From Prevotella sp. (lineage in GTDB: Bacteria > Bacteroidota > Bacteroidia > Bacteroidales > Bacteroidaceae): a stretch of DNA of 35,020 bases. The notes below the pieces were generated by a model. It saw only the letters and a list, made by a program, of their open reading frames with translations. It did no database searches and was not told where the DNA came from. Numbering within the stretch: position 1 is the stretch's first letter; each line of letters starts with the position of its first letter. Where the stretch lies: NCBI GenBank assembly GCA_024697405.1, contig JAILFU010000131.1, forward strand, positions 1 to 35,020, in the 5' to 3' direction. The translations under genes were made by a program, and so were the position numbers. Below are positions 24,150 to 32,592 of the stretch, piece by piece.

Positions 24150-24222
24150 ACCCTTCCCTCATGGGAGGGGAGACCTTGCGGCTTGGTCTTCGGCGGTAGC
24201 GGACTTTTAAAAAGTGGACTCA
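24137..24222. repeat. Intergenic repeats between the SBF gene and hipT
   Basis: An imperfect G/C-rich inverted repeat (CCCTTCCCTC/GGGAGGGGAG, about 24150-24170) is followed by CGGCGGTAGCGGACTT and AAGTGGACTCA (24193-24222). The second block matches 11683-11712. The inner words GGACTTTT/AAAAGT(G) can form a hairpin. It overlaps the stop codon of the convergent hipT-like gene and may terminate both units. Confidence 0.65.
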
Positions 24223-25233
24223 TGTTTGTACACTTATGGCTTTTCTACGATAGTTATACGACTGCCAATAGTAGCGCTTTAACTTCTCAGAAAGGAAGGA
24301 ACGCTGAATAAGCTCATGGGCAAGAGGATGTTCGGCAGAGAAGAAATCAAGTTCTCGCTTGACGAGGCGGTTAGACAGACCTATACGACGGCCAAACTCC
24401 TCGAAATGCGCTCGGTTGATGGTGTGGGTATCGATGAAGTGCATACCCTCACGGAACAATCCCTTGTCAAGCGCAAAGATGCGGGGCTCATAGAGATGCA
24501 GACTTGTGTTTATCAGGTCGTAGGCTGGGGTTAGATGATATTCTCCGTCTCCACGGTTTATCAGCGAGAAATTCTTCAGGTGAGCATCATCATTCAAAAT
24601 AAGATAGTTGAATACAACGATACGAAAGAACTTCAATACCTCAATAGGAGCAGCCTTGGTATACTTCCAAATAAATTCTGCACATTCTTCGTAACTGAGA
24701 TTGCTGTATTTGTAGTCACTACCACCATTGGCCTTGGTCAAACCTCCTAACGAAGCAAAATCTTCTTGTTGGTATTTGCCGCCATCGGGGGCAACATCGA
24801 AACGCCGGGTCAGATAGGCTGCTTCACCATCGCGAAAGAAACAGAGGGCGTTGACCGCCGTTTCGATATGATAGACCTGAGCGGCTATCTGCATACTCAG
24901 ATGCTCATTGGCTGGACAGTATTTACGCTCCAACAACGAATAAGACGATGGAGCAGGCTTTAAGATGTACTGACCACGCTCTCCCTCAGAGGGCCTGACG
25001 AGCTGGCCATCAGCATTCAGCACCAGACTTGCTTTTGGCTGTACACCAGAAAGCGAAATGCGGCCTACATGACGAGCATATTCCTCTCTATCGGCACGCT
25101 CGTTGTTTGGGCTGTCAAACGGAAGAATTGGTGACACATCCATTCCGTCAAACAAGAACCTGCGGGCTGTAGGCGAATAAGTGCTAAAACCTTCGGCAAG
25201 CGTAGAAGGACAAACATTCAGTACATCCATCAT
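24220..25233 (-). CDS. hipT: HipT-like Ser/Thr kinase toxin (HipA kinase domain)
   Basis: A 337-residue HipA-family kinase without the N-terminal subdomain of classical HipA (about 440 aa). The P-loop region 'GRISLSGVQPKAS' has the paired serines Ser60-x-Ser62, like the S-x-S autophosphorylation site of E. coli HipT. The catalytic loop 'NDDAHLKN' is at 214-221, and the metal-binding Asp is in 'AYDLIN' (Asp239). HipA phosphorylates glutamyl-tRNA synthetase and HipT tryptophanyl-tRNA synthetase; the target here is unknown. The start overlaps the hipS stop by 4 bp (ATGA), so translation is coupled. Catalytic residues are intact. The segment is AT-richer than the flanking housekeeping genes, consistent with transfer. 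Confidence 0.88.
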   Translation of the reverse strand: MMDVLNVCPSTLAEGFSTYSPTARRFLFDGMDVSPILPFDSPNNERADREEYARHVGRISLSGVQPKASLVLNADGQLVRPSEGERGQYILKPAPSSYSLLERKYCPANEHLSMQIAAQVYHIETAVNALCFFRDGEAAYLTRRFDVAPDGGKYQQEDFASLGGLTKANGGSDYKYSNLSYEECAEFIWKYTKAAPIEVLKFFRIVVFNYLILNDDAHLKNFSLINRGDGEYHLTPAYDLINTSLHLYEPRIFALDKGLFREGMHFIDTHTINRAHFEEFGRRIGLSNRLVKRELDFFSAEHPLAHELIQRSFLSEKLKRYYWQSYNYRRKAISVQT

Positions 25234-25541
25234 TCTATAGGTTTTACGGTTACAGCACCTATCGTATCCACCTGGGCAGTGGCCAGCAGAATGCCGAAGT
25301 CATCGTTCTCGTCGATATGCAGCAACATAGACTGCGTCTGACGGTTAGCACCCTCAGAGAGCATATTAAAGAAATAGGGAAAGAGATGGGCAGAACGGTA
25401 AGGCTCTGTCCGCAAAGGCATAGCCAGACAAACTGGGACACCCATATAGCTATTACTATAGGTGAAAACGTACTGACGATCATCGGTCTCCTGCAGGATG
25501 CCGGCCTCTACATCGCAAATAAACACCTTACACTGTCTCAT
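25230..25541 (-). CDS. hipS: HipS-like protein (HipA N-terminal subdomain)
   Basis: A 103-residue protein equal to the N-terminal 'couple_hipA' region of HipA. It shows 'MGVPVCLAMPLRTEPY' and the conserved 'LFPYFFNMLSEGANR' (P-F-x-N-L-L-P-E-G type). In the characterised E. coli HipBST system the small HipS protein neutralises the kinase, while HipB augments this and represses transcription. By position and size this is the same split arrangement. It overlaps hipB by 14 bp and hipT by 4 bp. Confidence 0.85.
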   Translation of the reverse strand: MRQCKVFICDVEAGILQETDDRQYVFTYSNSYMGVPVCLAMPLRTEPYRSAHLFPYFFNMLSEGANRQTQSMLLHIDENDDFGILLATAQVDTIGAVTVKPIE

Positions 25542-25749
25542 AATCCAGGGTCTTTAGTTTAATGCTCATCTGCAGGCCAATGGTGTCGAGAATAGTCAAC
25601 AGCGTACTGAGTTGTGGATTGCCCTCACCCCGCTCAATCGTTACCAGCGTATTAAGTCCTACGCCTGCCAAGTCAGAAAGCGTTTGCTGGTTTACGCCAA
25701 GATGTTTCCTGCGTTCCCGGATAATCATTCCTATTTCTCTTGCGTTCAT
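25528..25749 (-). CDS. hipB: HipB-like XRE-family antitoxin/repressor
   Basis: About 73 residues with one XRE-type helix-turn-helix ('LGVNQQTLSDLAGVGLNTLVTIERGEG') and a hydrophobic C-terminal dimer region. The frame is open to a GTG at 25755, but that codon lies within operator 1, so the in-frame ATG at 25749 is preferred. It is the first gene of the hipB-hipS-hipT operon and is expected to bind the two matching palindromes that flank its promoter. Confidence 0.9.
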   Translation of the reverse strand: MNAREIGMIIRERRKHLGVNQQTLSDLAGVGLNTLVTIERGEGNPQLSTLLTILDTIGLQMSIKLKTLDYETV

Positions 25750-25751
25750 AT

Positions 25752-25828
25752 TCACAATTTGTTGTGATTTTGCTGCAAAGATAGGAAAAAGAATTGAAAC
25801 AACAAAGGAAATTCACAATAAATTGTGA
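25752..25828 (-). promoter_or_regulatory. hipBST promoter flanked by two identical-type operators
   Basis: Two palindromes TCACAA-N4-TTGTGA occur, operator 1 at 25752-25767 (N4 = TTTG) and operator 2 at 25813-25828 (N4 = TAAA), 61 bp centre to centre. Between them, on the minus strand, lie TTTG (25806-25803), a 19-bp spacer and TATCTTTG (25783-25776), giving a start near 25769. Operator 1 would cover the start of the transcript and operator 2 abuts the -33 side, so bound HipB could loop or bracket the promoter. Confidence 0.85.
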
Positions 25829-25889
25829 TATATTTATAGTCCGTTGACGAAATGGTACATGACAGCAATGATGTAGTAGATGTCTGCGA

Positions 25890-25994
25890 CGCTACGTGTA
25901 ATAACCGTAAATGACCCGTGAATAATCCATAAATGCTTCGCCTAGATAAATCTGCGACCTATTCACGGTTCATTCACGCATATTACACGTAGCG
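25890..25994. repeat. 105-bp imperfect palindrome
   Basis: A 35-bp left arm (25890-25924) is complementary to a 35-bp right arm (25960-25994). The outer 14 bp match perfectly (CGCTACGTGTAATA / TATTACACGTAGCG) and inner blocks CCGTGAATA / TATTCACGG also match. The 35-nt loop repeats the word TCTGCGAC that also precedes the left arm. It would form a cruciform or a long RNA hairpin. Confidence 0.85.
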
Positions 25995-26090
25995 CCGCAG
26001 GCAATAACTCACACGTATATATAAAGGCAAAAAAAACGAGCTACTCGCGCTACATTGGCACTTAATCTGATGGTTTATAAATAATTATCA

Positions 26091-26607
26091 GTAGCTACAA
26101 GGAATCATTTGGTGCTACTTTAGTAGCTACACAGGGGTTGCTGAAAAATACGAACGCTATTTTGGAAAATACGAACGCCGTTTGGAAAAATACGAACGCC
26201 GTTTGAAAAAAGGCAACAATATAGCAGTTGACACTTAATCAATTATTCCGCATGGCGCTCCCCTCCCCTTAAGGGGGAGGGGTAGGGGTGGGGTCTCTAA
26301 CTTCCTTCAGCGAGTTTGATATCGTCTGTGTACCCTCAGTGGAAATAGTTACAGACCCCACCCCTGCCCCTCCCCTTGAGGGGAGGGGAGTGGCTACCGC
26401 CGGAGAAGAATTCCTGTGCCAACTGCTATATTATTGCCTGAAAAATACGCGCGCCGTTTGGAAAAATACGAACGCCGTTTGAAAAAATACGAACGCCATT
26501 TGAAAAAATACGCACGCCGTTTGGAAGAATACGCACGCCGTTTGGAAAAACACCAGGCGACACCCATGTAGCTACAAGAGTAGCGCCAAAATCAGCCCTG
26601 TAGCTAC
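26091..26607. repeat. 21-bp tandem-repeat array bounded by 40-bp inverted repeats
   Basis: The left end 26091-26130 and right end 26568-26607 are inverted copies of a 40-bp sequence (about three quarters identical). Each begins and ends with the palindrome GTAGCTAC, spaced 32 bp apart. Between them a 21-bp unit (GAAAAATACGAACGCCGTTTG type) is repeated about eight times, three units before and five after a MITE-like insertion. Because 21 is a multiple of 3 all frames stay open (for example 'KYERRLE' heptads), but no start or continuing gene is found, so I treat it as non-coding. Confidence 0.8.
26212..26438. mobile_element. MITE-like element, copy c (227 bp)
   Basis: The ends GGCAACAATATAGCAGTTG (26212-26230) and CAACTGCTATATTATTGCC (26420-26438) are perfectly complementary over 19 bp. 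A near-matching A-rich 7-8 bp flank (TGAAAAAA / TGAAAAAT) suggests a target duplication. The interior has the G/C-rich nested inverted repeats seen in copy a but otherwise different sequence. It is inserted within the 21-bp tandem array. Confidence 0.82.
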
Positions 26608-26799
26608 AGGCAACTATTTGCTATTCTGCTTGTTCAGCCCCAAAGTAGCACCTGTAGCGCGCTTTTTCGCTCGCATATTACGCACGCGCGCGCGAAGGAG
26701 CTGGATATTCAATTTGACGTACCCCGAAAGCCTGCGCTATATCATTATTCAAGTGCACAAGCTATTAAAGCGATGCGCAGCCAACCCCATAGGGGCGTG

Positions 26800-26954
26800 A
26801 CATTGGTAGCCAGCCATTACAATGGCTGGTATAAAGGGACGGTAGAAAAGCGTGCCTTTAGGTACGCGACAACATCCAACCCATATCGCGTACCTACGGC
26901 ACGCCACCTGCCACAACCCTGTCACCAGCCATTGAAATAGCTGGCTATCAATGT
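26800..26954. repeat. 155-bp doubly palindromic element
   Basis: Outer 32-bp arms (26800-26831 and 26923-26954) are inverted copies, and each is itself a small hairpin (CCAGCCAT-TAC-AATGGCTGG in the left one). Inner arms GCGTGCC-TTTAGGTACGCG (26850-26868) and CGCGTACCTACGGCACGC (26887-26904) are also inverted. It ends about 80 bp before the promoter of the next gene. No reading frame is supported. Confidence 0.85.
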
Positions 26955-27032
26955 CTGATGCCTACGGCATCGGCTGTGCAGAACTTACTTGCATATCATT
27001 ACTTTAACCAATGTAAAAAAACAGGGAAATAG

Positions 27033-27063
27033 TTGGTCATTCCAAAATAAATGTTTAACTTTG
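27033..27063 (+). promoter_or_regulatory. Promoter of the second giant secreted protein
   Basis: TTG (27033-27035), a 20-bp spacer and TAACTTTG (27056-27063). The start is predicted near 27070, giving a leader of about 65 nt to the ATG at 27135. Confidence 0.75.
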
Positions 27064-27134
27064 CAGCATTCTTTCTGACGAAACGAAAACAAACGATACA
27101 GAGGGCTGAAAACAAACTAGGCATACTAACTGAC

Positions 27135-30100
27135 ATGAAAAAGAAAACCGACCCTATTAGAGATTTTACAAGGCGGGCAGCCTTGATGCTGCTGCTCACA
27201 GTGATGACCACGACGGCATGGGCACAGAAAACGCTGGTGTCGCACATCGACTACTGCAAGGCCGGCGTCGGCTCTATCCACATCGCAGGATGGGTGTACG
27301 ACTCCGACCAGAACACGAAGCTCTCCTGGGAGTTAGGAAAAGGGATAAACGCTTTCGCCTTCGTCTCCACCGACCCCAATGAAGTCTATGATGGCTATTT
27401 CCCCATACCACATGACGACATGGAGTATATCGTGAGGGACGACGTGAACGCCGCGTACGGACTCCAAGGCAAACATGGCTTCAGGAACAACATCAGCCTC
27501 AACCCCTATATAGATTTGTTCCAAGGCAATGAAGGGGATATCAGCGAGCGGACTTTCTATGTGAAGATTTATGTGAGCGCCAATTTCGGCAACGGAAGTC
27601 AAAACTTCCTGAAGCACTCTCTCTACGTGACCGTGAGAAAGAACTTTGGCGAGGGCTCCGAAGAGAATCCCTACCTCATCTGCGATGCCGGCGACTGGAA
27701 CTCCATTGCCGATGCCATGGCCGACAGCGATATTGGCCAGTATTTCAGCTGAAGCTACTACCAGCTGGGAAACGAGTATTTCGAGTTCGACAACACGACA
27801 CCCGTCACCAAGATGTTCGGCACCGCCACACACCCCTTCACCGGCCACTTCGAAGGCAACGGACAGACGCTGAACGTCGCCCTGAACGGCACAATGCATG
27901 TGTCACCCTTCGCCTACACCAACGGAGCCACCATCCAGGACCTCACCGTAGCAGGCACCATCAACGCCACGCAGTATGCGGGCGGCATAGTGGGACATGC
28001 CGCAGGCACGCTCTCGGTGGAGCGCTGCGTCTGCAGTGCTACCATCAGCAGCTTCCAAAACTACGCAGGTGGACTCCTTGGCTGGTGCGACGACCTGACG
28101 CTGAACTTTCAGAACTGCCTGTTCAAAGGCTCGTTCTCGCCCGGCAGCGGCGGCAAGTACCACCCAATCGCCCTCAAGAATGCTGGGGCGACCATCAAGG
28201 CGCCTGCCGCTGTTGGGATTTACTACTTGAACACTTTTGCCCCGTCGGAAGAACTTGGCGACCACGTCATCAAAAGAGCAGAGGGCTTGCCAGTGAGTAC
28301 GGAACTCGTTGATGGCGTGTGGGATGACCCCGTGACCGCCATTGACGGGCGGACTTATTATGCAGCCCACTTCAACGGCCAGCGTCTGCCATACGAGTAC
28401 GGTTTCGAGAACTACAACCTTAGTGCAGAAGGATGGACGATGGTGGATTGCTTTGACTATTATCAGGTGGAAAAAACTGGTATTTATTGGTCTCAAACAT
28501 CTAGCCATGGTGGCAATTGTTATTTTTATTTTAACAATCGTCCGAAATCCCCCCAATATTTGGTATCTCCGGAATTTAGCGGTCATACACCCATATTGGT
28601 AAGATTCTATATGAATGGATACGAAAATTTTGCTTGCCAGCTGGGCTACTCTACCACGACACCTGACATTGACGCTTTCACATGGGGCGGAATAAATACC
28701 CCCAGCATAATAAAAGTTTGGGAATTGTATGAAGAATCCTTTCCGAAGGGAACTAAATACATCGCTGTCAAATGGCTTCCCGGCCAAGGAAGGCTCGCGG
28801 ATATATCATTAGATGACTTCAGCTTCACAGCTAGCGACACTCCATCTCCAGTCAATCTCAGCGCAATAGATGTCACAGAATATACAGCCGCGCCGTCATG
28901 GGAGGCACCGCCTGCACCAGACCATCCCATCACGGGCTATGCCTATCAATTTAAGAAAGCCAGTGATGCGGACTGGCCAGCCGAGGTCATAGTCCCGCCA
29001 ACGACAACTTCTGCCGCTTTCGACGGTCTCTCAGCCAACATGGACTACCAGTTCCGCGTGAAAGCACTATATGGGGAGCATGGTGAAAGCATATATACGC
29101 TTTTAAATTTTACCACCGCCATGGAGCTGCCCTATGAAATCGGATTCGAAAACGGCATGAATCGCTGGAGAATGGTGGACCCAAGTAGCAATTCGGGAAT
29201 CAAAACGGAAGCCGCATACAATGGAAAAAATTGCTTTAAGTTCGACTCTTGGGATAAGGTTCAATGCCTGATTTCCCCCCGATTTGCCGGCACTTCAGAA
29301 ATGACTGTATCCTTCTATTACAATAAACAAGGTGCATCCACTCTCCCTCCGCGATTCCAAGTGGGGTACTCCACCACAACCAGTGACCCGTCAGCCTTCA
29401 TGTGGGAAACAGAGATTAAAGCTACAGGCTGGTGGACCTCTTATGAAAGAACCTTCCCCACTGATACCAGGTTTATAGCTGTACGATTAAATTCTGTAAA
29501 TATTCCTACGGATCAACCAAATCATTATATTGCTTCGGATAACTTGTTTATCGACGATTTCAGTTTCGTGGAGTATTCGGAGTATGCAAAGCCAACCGGC
29601 CTTGCCGTCAGCGACCTGACTGACCAGAGTGCCAAGTTCACGTGGACAGCTCCCGATGCGTCTGTCACAGAATATGCCTACCAATACAAGAAGCCTACTG
29701 ATGACGCCTGGTCAACTGAAGCCACGGCGAAAACCACTTCTGTTACTATTGACGGCCTGGAAGCCAACACAACCTACAATTTCCGCATGAAAGCCCTTTA
29801 CAATGGCGGCAATGCCAGCAATTACGTGACAGCCAGATTCTTCACCGAAGGCCCTGCCGTGACCTCCCTTCCTTTCAATGAAGGTTTCGAGAACGGCATG
29901 GGTGGTTGGCGCGCGTCAGGCCTTTCATCGGAAATAATCAGCAATGAATCAGATTACATACACGATGGCAACTGTAGCTTCAAACTTGCTCAACACGAAA
30001 CGCTGATTTCCCCTCGTTTTGAAGTCAGTACTCCCATGTTGGTCTCATTCTATTACAAGAACCTTAAAAAGGCAGTACCGATGACTATCCTGCCAGCTTC

Positions 30101-32563
30101 CAAGTGGGCTACTCCACGAAGACCAAAGACCTCAATGATTTTTTTTGGGGCAATAAAATGTACACCGACGAGGAATGGCAAAAACCCTCATTCTATTGTC
30201 CGGCGGGCACCAAATATGTTTCCATCAAATGGACGGATGGTTATCTGATATATTTGGATGACTTCACCTTTACCGCCGGTACTCCTCTTTCCGCGCCCCA
30301 TGATATCGCCGTTACCAATATCACCGGCTTAAGTGCAGACCTCAGCTGGGCGGGGGACAGCGAAAGGTATGATGTTCGTTTGAGGCTGAAGCCTCTGTTC
30401 TTCGAAAACTTTGAGAATGGACTCGATGAGTGGAAGATTGTCAATCAGGGTGGCAACTCGGTAACAGACTGGCATATTGAACAAACAGCAATCACAAATA
30501 ACCACAAAGCTTTAACAAGGTGTTATGATCATACAACAGAAACGCCATTCACTGTCGACAACTGGCTCATCTCACCTCAGGTGACATTGGACGTAACCCT
30601 GTCGTTCATAGCCGGACGAAACATCGACTTCCTTGTACACTATGAAGTGCGGGTCTCTACCACAACCGATGACATCAGTTCCTTTACTGATAAGGTTTTC
30701 GAACGCGGTAGCACCGATGAAATAGACTATGAGAATGTGTCCATTGACCTGAGTAGCTACAACGGACAGATAGGTTATATAGCCATTCGCCTGAATGACA
30801 CTGATCAGGACTATCTGTCGATTGATGACTTTGGCATCTCTTATGGTGACTTGGCGTGGAAAACTGGAACTACGAGAAAAAATGTTGGATTTAGATGTTC
30901 AAATCTTTCGCCATCGACGGAATACGAGTTCCAGGTGCGATCAAACTTATACACCACAGTATCTTACTGGTCAGAGGTTACCTTCACCACCAATCGTCTT
31001 GCACCTATATACGATGACGAAGACAACACAGAGTTAATCAACGCCATGGCTGCCAGTACAAACTATGTTTACAATGTGATGCTGGTACGCCGCACGCTCT
31101 ACAAGGACGGCACATGGAACACATTGTGCCTGCCCTTCGGCGTGAACAGCCTCAGCGGCACGCCGCTCGAGGGTGCCACCGTCAAGACCCTGGGCAGCAC
31201 CGACCTCAGCAACGACGGCACGCTGACGCTGAACTTCACGGATGCCGCGAGTATCGAGGCTGGTAAACCATACATCTTGAAGTGGGATTTGCCAACCCCC
31301 GACCTCATCATCAGCTCGGCAGCGGAATGGGAGGCCTTCGCACAGAACGTGAACAACGGCACGGAATCCTACGAGGGCAAGCTCGTGCAGCTGGGCACCG
31401 ACATCAGCATCTCGACGATGGCGGGCACGGCAGACCACCCGTTCCGCGGCATCTTCGACGGCGCTGGCTACACGCTCAACCTCAGCATCAGCGGTGCTGA
31501 CTACGCCGCGCCGTTCCGCTACATCAACGGTGCCACCATCTGCAACGTGAAGGTCACGGGCTCCGTGAATGGCGGACAGTACAGTGCCGGCATCGTGGGC
31601 GCGGCTCTTGGCGGCACGAACAGCATCCGCAACTGCTGGATGGCGGCATCGGTGAGCGGCCAGACACATGTTGGCGGCATCCTGGGCCACGGCACCACTT
31701 CGGCCACGACCATCTCGAACTGCTACCTGGACGGCAGCCTCAATGCCTCCTACATCGGTGTCCTCTATGGCGGAGGCTCCAATGGCGGCACACATGCCGT
31801 CGAGAACTGCTGGGTCAGAGGCACCTACCCCACCATACTCTTTGATGGAGGCATCGACCTGGTATTGGCAGACGGCGGCACGATCAGCGTCATCAACTGC
31901 CGCCAGAATATCGGCGGATACGCGCAGGGAACCCCCGAAGGAGTGATTGTAATTGTAGGAGAAGGCAGCAGTGACACCTACTATGCCGATTTCCTCGGCC
32001 GTCAGTGGACGCTAAACAACAACGGGAATCTAGCCCTGAGGCATACCACCAACGCGACGAACATCACGAGTCCCGTCTTCGAACACATGGATGTCAGCAG
32101 CACCATCACGCCCGCCGAGACCGACCATGTGAACTTCATCGGCATCACCTCGCCTGCCACCTTGGCCGCCAATGACAACAGCCTGCTCTACCTCGACACC
32201 GACAACACGCTCCACCATCCCGATGCCGACATGACACTGAACGCCTGCCGAGGCTACTTCCAGCTGAACAATCCGAGCGCCAACGTCAACGCCATCGTAC
32301 TGAACTTCGGCGACGTCGAGATACTGCTGGGCGACGTGAACGGCGACGGCAAGGTGACGCCTGCCGATGCCATCATGATTCTCTACCACTACTTCGGCGT
32401 AGCGCAGAACGGCTTCAACGAGGCCGCCGCCGACCTGAACGGCGACAGCCACATCACGCCTGCCGACGCCATCGAGGCGCTGTACAAGTACTTCGGGAGC
32501 AGCAGCAACAATGCGCGCATGGCACGCCCCACAAAAACTGATGAGCCAATGATGGTAGAATAG
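27135..32563 (+). pseudogene. Giant cleaved-adhesin/FN3/dockerin secreted protein gene with a stop and a frameshift
   Basis: The conceptual product is about 1809 residues, starting with a signal peptide ('MLLLTVMTTTAWA'). It is interrupted twice. An in-frame TGA lies at 27750-27752 (codon 206), after which the same frame continues ('SYYQLGNEYFEFD'). A -1 frameshift lies at the A5 run 30066-30070; adding one A restores 'LKKGSTDDYPASFQVGYS'. Modules in order: an unknown N-terminal domain; GLUG-like repeats ('YAGGIVGHAAG'); three or four cleaved-adhesin/MAM-like sandwiches ('LISPRFAGTSEMTVSFYY', 'FQVGYSTTT') of the type in gingipain adhesin regions; FN3 domains ('YQFRVKALYGEHG'); more GLUG-like repeats (about 31500-31780); and a terminal dockerin-like pair of Ca loops ('GDVNGDGKVTPADAIM', 'DLNGDSHITPADAIE'). 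There is no obvious T9SS type A tail. Expression from this allele would yield fragments. Confidence 0.85.
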
Positions 32564-32592
32564 GGATTAGGAAACGGCATGTTTCCTAATTC

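Larger units (their letters stand above)
25829..27030. other. 1.2-kb gene-free region packed with palindromes
   Basis: No coding sequence is convincing here. It holds a 105-bp palindrome (25890-25994), a tandem-repeat element bounded by 40-bp inverted repeats (26091-26607) with a MITE inside, and a 155-bp doubly palindromic element (26800-26954). Short words AGTAGCGCC/GGTGCTACT recur at 26048-26063, 26110-26122, 26579-26588 and 26643-26663. The stretch 26670-26790 shows only a GCGCGCGCG run (26686-26694) and a CCCCATAGGGG hairpin. Confidence 0.75.

Noticed and set aside
26130..26567. Possible CRISPR array
   Set aside because: The 21-bp units are head-to-tail with no unique spacers, and no cas genes are present. 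The single interruption is a MITE-like element.
26143..26573. Coiled-coil protein encoded by the 21-bp repeats ('KYERRLE' heptads)
   Set aside because: All frames are open because the period is a multiple of 3. There is no start codon, ribosome site or promoter, and the MITE interrupts the frame.
27750..27752. Selenocysteine or other recoding at the in-frame TGA
   Set aside because: No stem-loop of SECIS type is evident just after the codon, the position is in a structural domain with no reason for Sec, and a simple substitution explains it.
30063..30071. Programmed -1 frameshift at CTT-AAA-AAG
   Set aside because: The P-site codon cannot re-pair well after slipping (AAA to TAA), so the classic X-XXY-YYZ rule is not met. 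Kept only as a weak alternative to an indel.
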